Of a stretch of 64,000 nucleotides of DNA, positions 18,989-27,314 are shown piece by piece. Both the position numbers and the translations under genes were made by a program. Source of the stretch: Tardiphaga sp. P9-11 (lineage in GTDB: Bacteria > Pseudomonadota > Alphaproteobacteria > Rhizobiales > Xanthobacteraceae). Location: contig NZ_NPKQ01000002.1 in the NCBI RefSeq assembly GCF_008329525.1, positions 1,054,001 to 1,118,000 on the forward strand, read 5' to 3'. The notes under the pieces were generated by a model. It had not been told where the DNA came from. It was given only the letters and a program-made list of their open reading frames with translations, and made no database searches. Numbering within the stretch: position 1 is the stretch's first letter; each line of letters begins with the position of its first letter.

Positions 18989-20305
18989 TCAGACGTCGAC
19001 GCGCTTGATGGCGAGCGATTTCAAATAGGCGGCGGGGTTCTCCGGATCAAACACCTTGCCGTCAAAGAACGTCTCCTTGCCGCGCGACGTCGAAGTCGGG
19101 ATGTCCGACGCGGCGACGCCGAGCTCCTTGGCGGCGTCCTTCCAGAGATCTTCGCGATTGACCTTGGCAATTAGCGCCTTGGCGTCGTAGCCGGCCTCAT
19201 ACTTGCCCCAGCGGATATCCTCGGTGATGAACCACAGATCGTGGCTCTGATACGGATAGGACGCATTGTCCTTCCAGAACCGCATCTGCTGCGGCGAGTT
19301 CTCGACTACGCGGCCGGTGCCGTAGTCGAACTTGCCCTTCATGCGATCGGTGACATCTTCGACCGGCACGTTGATCCACTGGCGCTTGGCACAGATCGCC
19401 GCGGCTTCTTCGCGATTCTCCATCTTCTCGCACCACTGCTGGGCTTCCATCACGGCCATCAGCAGCGCCTTCGCAGCTTTCGGATACTTATCGACAAAAG
19501 CCGCGCGCATGCCAAACGACTTCTCCGGATGCTTGTCCCAGAGTTCGCCCGTGGTCAGAGCGGTGTAGCCAATCTTCTGGTGGATGAGCTGCAGGTTCCA
19601 CGGCTCGCAGACGCAGAACGCGTCCATGGTACCGACCTTCATGTTCGCGACCATCTGCGCCGGAGGCACAACGATGGTTTCGATGTCCTTGTCGGGATCG
19701 ATGCCGCCGGCAGCGAGCCAGTAGCGGATCCAGAGGTCATGCGTGCCGCCCGGGAATGTCATTGCGGCCTTCACCGACTTGCCGCTTGCCTTCTTCTTCT
19801 CCAGCGCGACCTTGAACGGCGCGGTGTCGAGGCCGATCTTGAGATCCTCATATTCCTTGCCGACCGAGATGCACTGGCCATTCAGATTGAGGCGCGCCAG
19901 AATATACATCGGCGTCGGCACGTTGTTCTGCGTCACCTTGCCGGACGAAATCAGGTAGGGCATCGGCGTCAGGATATGCGCGCCATCGATGCCGTTGCCT
20001 TCGGAGCCAAGCACGAGGTTATCGCGCGTGGTACCCCACGACGCCTGCTTCAGTACTTCGGTGTCAGGCAGACCATATTTCGCGAAGATGCCCTTTTCCT
20101 TGGCGATGAACAGCGGAGCCGCATCGGTCAGCGCAATGAAGCCGAGCTTGGCGCCCTTCACTTCGGGACCAGCACCCTGCGCGAAAGCACCGGCGGGGAA
20201 GTTGAGCTTGGCGGCCGCTAGCAAGGCAGCGGTACCCGCGCCGGCTTTCAGAAGCTGACGGCGGCTGATCTTGCGGCCCGGCTTGTTGGTCTCTGACTTC
20301 GTCAT
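18989..20305 (-). CDS. nrtA: nitrate ABC transporter substrate-binding protein
   Basis: NrtA/CmpA-family periplasmic nitrate receptor of 438 residues from the chosen start. A Tat signal (RKISRRQLLKAGAG) is followed by a hydrophobic segment ending GAFAQG. I chose the ATG at 20305 because AAAGGACGA sits upstream and the Tat motif is then N-terminal; a longer frame starts at 20350. Conserved ligand-pocket regions such as GTHDLWIRYWLAAGGIDP and FCVCEPWN are present. It is the first gene of the minus-strand nitrate operon, behind a sigma54-like promoter about 175 bases upstream. Confidence 0.93.
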   Translation of the reverse strand: MTKSETNKPGRKISRRQLLKAGAGTAALLAAAKLNFPAGAFAQGAGPEVKGAKLGFIALTDAAPLFIAKEKGIFAKYGLPDTEVLKQASWGTTRDNLVLGSEGNGIDGAHILTPMPYLISSGKVTQNNVPTPMYILARLNLNGQCISVGKEYEDLKIGLDTAPFKVALEKKKASGKSVKAAMTFPGGTHDLWIRYWLAAGGIDPDKDIETIVVPPAQMVANMKVGTMDAFCVCEPWNLQLIHQKIGYTALTTGELWDKHPEKSFGMRAAFVDKYPKAAKALLMAVMEAQQWCEKMENREEAAAICAKRQWINVPVEDVTDRMKGKFDYGTGRVVENSPQQMRFWKDNASYPYQSHDLWFITEDIRWGKYEAGYDAKALIAKVNREDLWKDAAKELGVAASDIPTSTSRGKETFFDGKVFDPENPAAYLKSLAIKRVDV

Positions 20306-20477
20306 GTGCTGCTGTCGTCCTTTCGCGTCTCGGATGGCCTGCACCGTCATTGCCCCTCGTCACAGCGCACCTCGATCGAAGGCGTACGGACATAGCGGCG
20401 CGTCTGGGGAAAGCCCCATGATGGCAATGCTGGCTGGTGATTGATGGTGACGGCTACAATGGCGTCGCTAAGAACTA

Positions 20478-20493
20478 TTCAAAGTTCGTGCCA
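20478..20493 (-). promoter_or_regulatory. sigma54-like promoter of the nitrate operon
   Basis: On the minus strand the sequence reads TGGCACG-AACT-TTGAA, matching the RpoN consensus TGGCACG-N4-TTGCW except that the C of the -12 GC is A. The predicted transcript start is near 20468, leaving a leader of about 160 bases before nrtA. Nitrate assimilation in rhizobia is under NtrC/RpoN control, so the position fits. Confidence 0.6.
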
Positions 20494-20599
20494 GTCGCTA
20501 CCCGATGAGAATTTCAATCAATTGCAGTAACTTACCCAAAGGCAGGGGGCCGGCGCGGCGAACCTGCCGCATCGAAAATTTGCGGACCGCTTATTTATT

Positions 20600-20646
20600 G
20601 TGCGACGCACGCGAAATAAGCAGAGTGCAACGAGGTGCTATTGCAC
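20600..20646. promoter_or_regulatory. palindromes upstream of the nitrate promoter, candidate enhancer sites
   Basis: GTGCGACGCAC (20600-20610) is a perfect palindrome. GTGCAA (20625-20630) and TTGCAC (20641-20646) form an inverted repeat, with an internal GGTGC/GCACC pair. They lie ~110-155 bases upstream of the sigma54-like site, where enhancer-binding proteins such as NtrC usually bind. The GCACC/GGTGC order is not the classical NtrC arrangement, so the identity of the binder is uncertain. The rest of the 20306-20719 gap shows only a small TGGGG/CCCCA hairpin (20405-20418). Confidence 0.4.
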
Positions 20647-20719
20647 CGAATTCATCGCCGCTTTGGCGACCGGATCGGTGCTATCAACCGGCTTCAGTTT
20701 CTTGCGAACGGACCGCCTC

Positions 20720-21235
20720 ATGCCGACCATTCCGGTGATCACCGAACCTGCCCTCGCATCGCTCCGACAGGCTTTGAGCACGCTGAAGGCTGCGGCCGTG
20801 GTGTCCGCGGCGGCAGTGCTGTCCCAAGGCAAAAGCGACCTTGAAGCGAACGCCGCGGCGGCAACCGGCCATTTGGATAATGTTTCCCGCCAGCTCCATG
20901 CGTTCCGCAAGGGCGTCCTTCAGGATGCGCTGGTTCCAGCCGAGGAAGGTACCATGGCCGTGGATGTTGATATCGACGCCCTCGATCGCAGCATCGACAG
21001 CGTGGATCAGCACATCATCCAGGCCAAAGACGCACTTTTCGCGGTCGCCGAAAGCGCTGACCGCACCGGTCTCGAGACCTTTGCCGAACGCATCGGCGAA
21101 CTTGGCCGCGCGCTGCTAGACGTAGTTGACCTCATCGCGCCATCCGCCGCGCACAATGAAGCGCCGTTCCTGTTTGATCAGTTCTTCCTGGAGTCGTTGC
21201 AGGAACTCTCGCAACGCGACTGGAGCGCGACCTGA
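20720..21235 (+). CDS. hypothetical helical protein, 171 aa
   Basis: I do not recognise a family. The chosen ATG begins MPTIPVITEPALASLRQ. The product is Ala-rich and acidic, without signal peptide or membrane segment, and appears mainly alpha-helical with heptad-like Leu/Ala spacing. It could be a coiled-coil or chemotaxis-associated type of protein. The gene is divergent from the nitrate operon and ends 28 bases from the convergent dioxygenase gene. Codon use matches its neighbours, and the frame is open well upstream of the ATG, which supports real coding. Confidence 0.6.
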   Translation: MPTIPVITEPALASLRQALSTLKAAAVVSAAAVLSQGKSDLEANAAAATGHLDNVSRQLHAFRKGVLQDALVPAEEGTMAVDVDIDALDRSIDSVDQHIIQAKDALFAVAESADRTGLETFAERIGELGRALLDVVDLIAPSAAHNEAPFLFDQFFLESLQELSQRDWSAT

Positions 21236-21263
21236 CCGCAGATCGCAAGACGGCTGGGATCGC

Positions 21264-22175
21264 TTACGCCTCGGCCTTTTCCGGCATCATCGGTTGCGGA
21301 ACCGTGCCCTCGCCCGGCTTCATGCGAAAATTATAGGTCATCAGATGCCACCGCCCGTCGGCAGGCTGACCGTCAGGCATGACGGCATCGCTGCGGTTCT
21401 CGACGGTCGCGATCAGATCGTCCTTCACGCCGAATACGACATCGGAATCGAGATATTCGTCGCCCTCGATGAAGACGTGGGTAATCAGCGGCTCATATCC
21501 GGGCGCCGCGACCAGGAAATGCACATGCGCCGGACGCATCGGATGGCGCCCCGTCTTCAGCACCAGATCGCCAGCCGGACCATCCGTGGGGATAGGATAG
21601 CTGCATGGCAGAATGGTGCGGAAGAACAGCCGGCCGTCGTCGTCGGTGATGAAGCGCGCCCGCGACGACGGGCCTTGCGTGGCATAGCTCGCCTTCTGCG
21701 AGTCGTAGAAACCATCATCATCGGCATGCCAGATATCTACCGGCACGCCAGCTAGCGGCTTGCCATCGAGATCAGTGACGCGGCTCTGCACGAACATGCG
21801 TTCACCCGCGAGACCCGGAGAGATATCGGCGCCATGCGGCATCACAGGATGCTCGCCGACATAGAACGGTCCGAGCACCGTCGTCTGCGTGGCCCCCTCA
21901 CGCTCCCTGTGGTTGACCGCGTCGACCAGCATCGAGACGCCCAGCACGTCCGAGAGCAAGATGAACTCTTGCCGGATCGGCGTGCATTTCTGGCCCGTGC
22001 GGGTCAGGAAGTCGATCGCCACTTCCCATTCGCCGAAGGTGAGATCGGTCTTGCGCACATAATCGTGCAACGACTTTACTAGTTCTTGTAGCAGGAATTT
22101 GGTGCGAGGATCGGGCGTCTTGTCGAAGCTCTGGATGACAGCTGCAGTAAGTTCAGTGTCATTAAATTGGGTCAT
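21264..22175 (-). CDS. intradiol ring-cleavage dioxygenase (hydroxyquinol/catechol 1,2-dioxygenase type)
   Basis: Non-heme Fe(III) enzyme of 303 residues that opens catecholic rings between the hydroxyls. The four iron ligands are visible: Tyr157 (GFYDS), Tyr193 (CSYPIP), His217 and His219 (RPAHVHF). The N-terminal ~100 residues match the helical dimerisation domain of catechol and hydroxyquinol dioxygenases. The ATG at 22175 has AGGA upstream; a longer frame would add 24 residues without a ribosome site. No maleylacetate reductase or monooxygenase is adjacent, so it looks like a stand-alone ring-fission gene. Confidence 0.88.
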   Translation of the reverse strand: MTQFNDTELTAAVIQSFDKTPDPRTKFLLQELVKSLHDYVRKTDLTFGEWEVAIDFLTRTGQKCTPIRQEFILLSDVLGVSMLVDAVNHREREGATQTTVLGPFYVGEHPVMPHGADISPGLAGERMFVQSRVTDLDGKPLAGVPVDIWHADDDGFYDSQKASYATQGPSSRARFITDDDGRLFFRTILPCSYPIPTDGPAGDLVLKTGRHPMRPAHVHFLVAAPGYEPLITHVFIEGDEYLDSDVVFGVKDDLIATVENRSDAVMPDGQPADGRWHLMTYNFRMKPGEGTVPQPMMPEKAEA

Positions 22176-22327
22176 AATTCCATCCTGCGCGACGCGCCGC
22201 GATTGCATCTTTAACGATACACCAAACAGAGCTTCGCGTAAGCTCACGACGCTATAAATCCATATGGCCAGCGGTTGATTTTCATCAATAGAGATGGACC
22301 GCGTTCACACATCGGAGTGATGCTGCA

Positions 22328-23581
22328 ATGCCGTCCCAGAGCCTGAGCCCTTCGTCTGCGTCACCCGAACAGGTCGGCATGTCGACCACGGCGCTCGCCC
22401 GCGTCGAAGCGCATCTCAAGCAGCGTTATGTCGATGCCGGCCGCTTTCCAGGCACGCGACTACTGGTCTATCGCCGCGGCGAAATCGTGCACAGCACCGC
22501 GCAGGGCTTTGCCGACGTGGAGCGCAAAGCCCCCGTCAGGGACGATACGATCTTCCGCATCTATTCGATGACCAAGCCGATCACGACCGTCGCCTTCATG
22601 ATGCTGGTAGAGGAAGGTCGGGTGGCGCTCGACGAACCCGTCCACAAATATATTCCGGAATGGGCAAATCTCGGCGTATTTCAGGCGGGCGTGACGGCAC
22701 CATTCCTGACCAAGCCACCGGCCCGGCCGATGCAGATCATCGACCTGCTGCGTCACACATCCGGACTCACTTACGGATTCCAGCAGCGCACCAATGTCGA
22801 TGCCGCCTATCGTGCGCTCAAGATCGGCGAAGTCGAAAAATCCGGTACGCTGACGTCGATGATTTCAGATCTCGCCAAAATCCCCTTGGAGTTCTCGCCA
22901 GGCGACGCGTGGAATTATTCGGTCTCGACCGATGTTGTCGGGTATCTCGTGGAGAAGATCGGCGGGAAACCATTCGAACAATTCCTGCAGGAGCGCATCT
23001 TCGATCCGCTAGGCATGACTGATACCAGCTTCTTTGTACCTTCCGACAAGGCGCATCGCTTCGCTGCCTGCTACGCCGCCGATGGCAAGGGTGGCCTCAC
23101 TCTCCAGGACGATCCCGCGACGAGTTCATTCTTGTCGCCGCCCTCGATGATCTCTGGCGGCGGCGGCCTGTGTTCCACAACTGCGGACTATCTCACCTTC
23201 TGTCGCGCGCTGCTCAATGGCGGCGCACTGGGTGACGTGCGCTTGCTCGCTCCGAAGACGATCACGCTGATGACCAGCAATCATCTCCCCGGCGGCCGCG
23301 ATCTCACCGAGATGTCAAAGTCGATGTTCAGCGAAGCGAGCTATGCCGGCATCGGCTTCGGACTCGGATTTTCGGTGACGATGAATCCGGCCAAGACCAT
23401 GATCCCCGGCAGCGCTGGTGAATATGCATGGGGCGGCGCGGCGAGCACGGCATTCTGGATAGATCCGGCCGAACAGATGATCGCGATCTTCATGACGCAG
23501 CTGTTGCCATCGAGCGCCTACCCGATCCGGCGCGAGCTGCGTACGATGATCTACTCCGCGATTACCGACAGCAATGTTTAG
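22328..23581 (+). CDS. serine hydrolase, class C beta-lactamase / esterase EstB family
   Basis: Protein of 417 residues with the penicillin-binding fold motifs: SMTK (catalytic Ser80, Lys83) and the Tyr motif WNYSVSTDV near residue 198. The C-terminal region has WGGAASTAFWIDP in place of KTG. No signal peptide is seen, so a cytosolic esterase or amidase (EstB-like) is more likely than a true beta-lactamase. It is monocistronic and divergent from the dioxygenase. The substrate is unknown. Confidence 0.88.
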   Translation: MPSQSLSPSSASPEQVGMSTTALARVEAHLKQRYVDAGRFPGTRLLVYRRGEIVHSTAQGFADVERKAPVRDDTIFRIYSMTKPITTVAFMMLVEEGRVALDEPVHKYIPEWANLGVFQAGVTAPFLTKPPARPMQIIDLLRHTSGLTYGFQQRTNVDAAYRALKIGEVEKSGTLTSMISDLAKIPLEFSPGDAWNYSVSTDVVGYLVEKIGGKPFEQFLQERIFDPLGMTDTSFFVPSDKAHRFAACYAADGKGGLTLQDDPATSSFLSPPSMISGGGGLCSTTADYLTFCRALLNGGALGDVRLLAPKTITLMTSNHLPGGRDLTEMSKSMFSEASYAGIGFGLGFSVTMNPAKTMIPGSAGEYAWGGAASTAFWIDPAEQMIAIFMTQLLPSSAYPIRRELRTMIYSAITDSNV

Positions 23582-24202
23582 TAACCAACGATCCGACCAA
23601 TATTGCTCAGTTGGTGCGCGCATCAGGCCGGCCGTGCTCAACATATTCAGCACGAATCAAATGAAATTCTCTCTCAGTGAGAATTTGCGATGAAACTTCC
23701 GGTGTGCATCTTACGTAGTAACAACTACCCACGGGATTGTGATACTATGCTGGAACTACACGGGAGATCGTAAAATGTGAAATTGCAGCTGGAAATCGCA
23801 TGGAATGCTGCATACCAGAGATTTGCAGCCTACGAATGCGAACAACTCTCAGTTATCTTGCGTGCGTCAGGCAAGTCACGTGTGTATAGCATGACGACCA
23901 ACTTCTACTTTCGCTTCCGCTGCAAGGCCCGTGTCGATAGAAATTGAGTTACGGAATTCGTTGGAAGTTTTGCGAGAAGTAGCAACGGAATACCGCAAGG
24001 TTTTTTGGACGATTGGATGACCCTCGCGATTGCGTACCGATCAATTCGCGTATCGCGACGATTTCAGCCATCCCAATCGTCATGACGGTGTGTATAACAG
24101 AGATGCCTTTGAAAGTTAGCTTTAAGGGCTCTCGGGCTAAAAAAGCTCTAAACAAGAAAATAAAACCAAACTCCCTTATTCAAACGAACTGAATGGTGAC
24201 GA
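23582..24202. other. AT-richer intergenic region
   Basis: About 620 bases with no convincing gene. A perfect inverted repeat AAATTCTC (23664-23671) / GAGAATTT (23679-23686) with a 7-base loop may end the serine hydrolase transcript or act as an operator. The remainder is visibly less GC-rich than the flanks. The small frames in it look like chance. It presumably contains the promoter for the XRE regulator. Confidence 0.5.
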
Positions 24203-24574
24203 ATGAAGCAACGTAGCGCCGGCAAACCCGACATTGAGATGGGCAAGAGGATCCGTCTGCGTCGTGTTGAGCAGAAAATTTCACAGGCGGATTTAGGCGA
24301 AAAGCTGGGCGTCAGTTTCCAGCAGGTTCAGAAGTACGAAAAGGGTGTCAATCGCGTTGGCGCTGCGCGTCTTCAGCAGATTGCGACGGCGCTCGATGTG
24401 CCGGTCACCTTCTTCTACGATGGCGACGGCAAGAGCCGCGAAGTGGAAAGCTTGCTGTTCCTCGATAGCGCTTTCAGCCTCCGCTTGCTTCGTGCCTACA
24501 GCCGCATCAAGAGCCAGACGGTCCAGCGCCAGATGGTCGTCCTGATGGAAGCGATTGCCGACGAAGAGAAGTAA
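24203..24574 (+). CDS. XRE-family helix-turn-helix regulator
   Basis: Small DNA-binding protein of 123 residues. An HTH_3 domain spans ~14-70 (GKRIRLRRVEQKISQADLGE, then SFQQVQKYEKGVNRV). The C-terminal ~45 residues, ending AYSRIKSQTVQRQMVVLMEA, probably dimerise. Short regulators of this type are common and highly conserved across Rhizobiales, but their targets are rarely known. It is monocistronic with a terminator right after it. Confidence 0.9.
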   Translation: MKQRSAGKPDIEMGKRIRLRRVEQKISQADLGEKLGVSFQQVQKYEKGVNRVGAARLQQIATALDVPVTFFYDGDGKSREVESLLFLDSAFSLRLLRAYSRIKSQTVQRQMVVLMEAIADEEK

Positions 24575-24645
24575 TCGTCGCATGGCCGCCGGAGCGACCC
24601 GGCCGCCGATCGGCTCGATTTCAATCCCCCTCGACGCGAAAAGAG

Positions 24646-24670
24646 CTCGCCGTAACCGCGGCGAGATTTT
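24646..24670 (+). terminator. rho-independent terminator of the XRE gene
   Basis: Stem CTCGCCG (24646-24652) / CGGCGAG (24659-24665), followed by A and TTTT. It separates the regulator from the dctA promoter that begins 20 bases later. Confidence 0.65.
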
Positions 24671-24689
24671 ACGCATCTGCATCTAGCGG

Positions 24690-24705
24690 TGGCACGGTTG
24701 TTGCT
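24690..24705 (+). promoter_or_regulatory. sigma54 promoter of dctA
   Basis: TGGCACG-GTTG-TTGCT matches the RpoN -24/-12 consensus exactly. The dctA ATG lies 33 bases downstream of it. In rhizobia, dctA is transcribed by RpoN with DctB/DctD in response to C4-dicarboxylates. The activator genes are not in the window. Confidence 0.88.
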
Positions 24706-24737
24706 GGAATATTCGTGAACCTCCGGGGGAACGAACC

Positions 24738-26060
24738 ATGTCTACAGCTACGGTCACCGCCATCGAACCAATCCGCAAGCCTCTCTATCAGTCGCTCTTC
24801 GTGCAGGTGCTCGTCGCACTATTGCTCGGCATCGTACTTGGCATCGCCGTGCCGGACTTCGCCGTCGGCCTGAAGGTCTTCAGCGACGCCTTCCTCAAAC
24901 TCATCTCCATGATTGTGGCCCCCATCGTGTTCTGTGTGGTGGTGCATGGGATTGCGGGTGCCGGCGACCTCAAGAAGGTCGGCAGGGTTGGCGTCAAGGC
25001 GCTGATCTACTTCGAGGTCATGACCACGCTGGCGCTCGTTGTCGGCCTGGCGCTGGCCTATCTGTTCGGCCCCGGCCACGGCATGAACATCAATCCCGCC
25101 TCGCTCGACGGCAAGGCACTCGCGACGGTCGCCGACAACGCTCACAAGCTGCAGGGCGGCGGCATCGGCAGCTTCCTGCTCAACATCATTCCGACCACCT
25201 CGTTCGACGCTCTGGCGCGCAATGACGTCCTCCAGGTGCTGTTCTTCGCCATCCTCTTCGGCATCAGCCTGGCGCTGGTCGGCGGCGAGAAAGGCGAGCG
25301 CATCTCGAGTTTCATCGAAGCCGTGTCGACCGTTCTGTTCCGCGCCATGGGATTGATCGTTCGCCTCGCCCCGATCGGCGTACTTGGCGCCGTGGCCTAT
25401 ACCGTCGGCCGCTACGGTGTCGGATCGCTGAAGCAGCTCGTCTCGCTGGTGGTGCTGTTCTATGTCTCGGTCGCGATCTTCGTATTCGGCATACTCGGCG
25501 GTGTGATGGCGCTGGCCGGACTTAACATCATCAAGTTCCTGAACTACCTGCGCGAGGAGCTCACCATCGTGCTCGCCACCGCGTCATCGGATGCAGTGCT
25601 GCCGCAGATCATGCGCAAGCTCGAACGGCTCGGCGTCAAGGACAACGTGGTCGGCCTCGTCATCCCGACCGGATATTCGTTCAATCTCGACGCGTTCTCG
25701 ATCTATCTGACGCTGGCCGTCGTGTTCATCGCGCAGGCGACAAATACACCACTGTCCTTCGGCGATCTCATGCTGGTGCTGGGCGTCTCGCTGGTGACGT
25801 CGAAGGGCGCCCACGGCGTACCGGGCTCAGCGATCGTGATCCTTGCCGCAACGCTGAATGCCGTGCCGAGCATTCCCGCTATCGGCCTCGTGCTGGTGCT
25901 GTCGGTGGACTGGTTCATCGGCATGGCCCGCGCGCTGGGCAACCTGATCGGCAACTGCGTTGCCACCGTGGTGGTCGGCGCATGGGAAGGCGATCTCGAC
26001 CGCGCCAAGGCGAAGCGTGTGTTGGATGGTGAAGAGCTCGTGGATGTAACGGCCGGCTAA
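24738..26060 (+). CDS. dctA: C4-dicarboxylate:cation symporter
   Basis: DAACS-family transporter of 440 residues that imports succinate, fumarate and malate across the inner membrane. Family landmarks are visible: LISMIVAPIVFCVVVHGIAG near residue 55, LATASSDAVLPQIM (serine-rich re-entrant loop) near 280, and IPTGYSFNLDAFSIYLTL near 310. A strong purine-rich ribosome site precedes the ATG. It is monocistronic with its own sigma54 promoter and converges on the alcohol dehydrogenase gene. Confidence 0.95.
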   Translation: MSTATVTAIEPIRKPLYQSLFVQVLVALLLGIVLGIAVPDFAVGLKVFSDAFLKLISMIVAPIVFCVVVHGIAGAGDLKKVGRVGVKALIYFEVMTTLALVVGLALAYLFGPGHGMNINPASLDGKALATVADNAHKLQGGGIGSFLLNIIPTTSFDALARNDVLQVLFFAILFGISLALVGGEKGERISSFIEAVSTVLFRAMGLIVRLAPIGVLGAVAYTVGRYGVGSLKQLVSLVVLFYVSVAIFVFGILGGVMALAGLNIIKFLNYLREELTIVLATASSDAVLPQIMRKLERLGVKDNVVGLVIPTGYSFNLDAFSIYLTLAVVFIAQATNTPLSFGDLMLVLGVSLVTSKGAHGVPGSAIVILAATLNAVPSIPAIGLVLVLSVDWFIGMARALGNLIGNCVATVVVGAWEGDLDRAKAKRVLDGEELVDVTAG

Positions 26061-26073
26061 TTGCCTTCGGGAC

Positions 26074-26101
26074 AAAAAAGAAGCGGCCCGAAGGCCGCTT
26101 C
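26074..26101 (-). terminator. rho-independent terminator of the alcohol dehydrogenase gene
   Basis: Nine-base perfect stem GAAGCGGCC (26080-26088) / GGCCGCTTC (26093-26101) with a four-base loop. On the minus strand it is followed by six T's (complement of 26074-26079). The hairpin could also slow dctA transcripts from the other side. Confidence 0.85.
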
Positions 26102-26127
26102 TCGATGTCAGAACGAATGCTTCAAGC

Positions 26128-27195
26128 TTATGCCGGCGTGAGGATCGCGCGGCCGACCAGCTTGCCGTCTTTCAGGTCGTTCAGCGCGGCATTGGCCTTT
26201 GCGAGCGGCATAGGGGTCGTCGGGATCGGCTGCACTTTCTTGGTGCGCACCAGCTCCAGCAATTCCTTGGTCTCGCGGAGATTGCCGACATAGCTGCCCT
26301 GGATGGTCAGCGCCTTCATGGCGATCAACGGCAGCGCCCAGGTGGCGCCGCCACCGAACAGGCCAACCATGATCAGCTTGCCGCCCTTGGAGAGCACGTC
26401 GAAGCCGAGCTGCGTGGTCTGCGCATTGCCGACAAGGTCGATCACCGACAGGATCGGCTGACCTGCCGCCTGCGAGAGCTGCGCCAGCGCGTCGGGCGCA
26501 TTGCCATCCACGGCTGCGAGCGCGCCGGCCGTCATCGCCGCTTCGCGCTTCTTGGCATCGATATCGACAACGATGGCGCCCTTGCCGCCCATCGCCTTCA
26601 ACAATTCAAGCGCCATCAGGCCGAGGCCGCCAGCGCCGAAGATCACGATCGGATTGCCGAGATCGCTCTCGATCTTCTTCAGCGCGCTATAGGTGGTGAC
26701 GCCCGAGCAGGCGTAAGGCGCGGCGATGACCGGATCCATGCCTTTGAGGTCGATCAGATAGCGCGGATGCGGCACAAGCAGGTGGTCCGAATAACCACCA
26801 TCGCAATGCACGCCGAGACAGCGCGGCGCGAGGCAGAGATTCTCGTCGCCAGCAAGACAGACCGCGCATTTGCCGCAGCCGATCCATGGATAGGCCAGTG
26901 CGATATCGCCGATCTTGACGCCACCGGCTTCCTGCTGCGCATCCGGACCAAAGGCAATGACTTCGCCGACGGTCTCATGGCCCATGGTGCGCGGCAGCGT
27001 GATGCCACGGTCCTTCAATGACAGCTTCTTGCGGCCGTGGCCGAGTTCATAGCCACCTTCCCATATGTGCAGGTCGCTATGGCAGACGCCGGCGGCCTTC
27101 ACGCGGATCAGCACCTGCGTGCCGGTCGGCTGCGGGGTCTGCTCGTCGACCTCGCCGAGCGGCTCGTTGAACTCGAGGACCTTGAAGCTCTTCAT
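26128..27195 (-). CDS. zinc-dependent alcohol dehydrogenase
   Basis: Medium-chain dehydrogenase of 355 residues. Catalytic zinc residues include Cys38, His73 and Glu74 (GHE). Structural-zinc cysteines lie in the GCGKCAVC block (107-121). The NAD fold motif is FGAGGLGLMALEL. The ATG at 27195 has GGGAG upstream; a longer frame adds 22 residues that overlap spacer. It probably oxidises primary alcohols or related substrates. It is adjacent and codirectional to a CoxL-like molybdoenzyme gene, but a palindromic repeat separates them. Confidence 0.9.
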   Translation of the reverse strand: MKSFKVLEFNEPLGEVDEQTPQPTGTQVLIRVKAAGVCHSDLHIWEGGYELGHGRKKLSLKDRGITLPRTMGHETVGEVIAFGPDAQQEAGGVKIGDIALAYPWIGCGKCAVCLAGDENLCLAPRCLGVHCDGGYSDHLLVPHPRYLIDLKGMDPVIAAPYACSGVTTYSALKKIESDLGNPIVIFGAGGLGLMALELLKAMGGKGAIVVDIDAKKREAAMTAGALAAVDGNAPDALAQLSQAAGQPILSVIDLVGNAQTTQLGFDVLSKGGKLIMVGLFGGGATWALPLIAMKALTIQGSYVGNLRETKELLELVRTKKVQPIPTTPMPLAKANAALNDLKDGKLVGRAILTPA

Positions 27196-27230
27196 TGTGT
27201 TTCTCTCCCGGTTGAAGTTTCTTGTTATCC

Positions 27231-27309
27231 GCAGGATGGGTAAAAGCGAAACCCATCGCATACAACCCGATCATGATGAGTTTCGCGACGAGGCTCTACC
27301 CATCCTGCA
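27231..27309. repeat. palindromic intergenic repeat (GCAGGATGGGTA family)
   Basis: Perfect 12-base arms GCAGGATGGGTA (27231-27242) and TACCCATCCTGC (27298-27309) enclose inner arms GCGAAAC (27246-27252) / GTTTCGC (27280-27286). The whole can fold as one long hairpin. It resembles a repeat I recall from Bradyrhizobium intergenic regions. It lies between the codirectional alcohol dehydrogenase and CoxL-like genes and could affect mRNA processing between them. Confidence 0.75.
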
Positions 27310-27314
27310 GGGTC

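Noticed and set aside
20405-20418. Terminator or antitermination hairpin in the nrtA leader
   Set aside because: TGGGG/CCCCA forms a small stem, but no T-run or paired hexaloop hairpins typical of NasT-responsive leaders could be made out.
23949-24155. 68-codon minus-strand frame in the spacer before the XRE gene
   Set aside because: No ribosome site, no recognisable family and atypical codon use.
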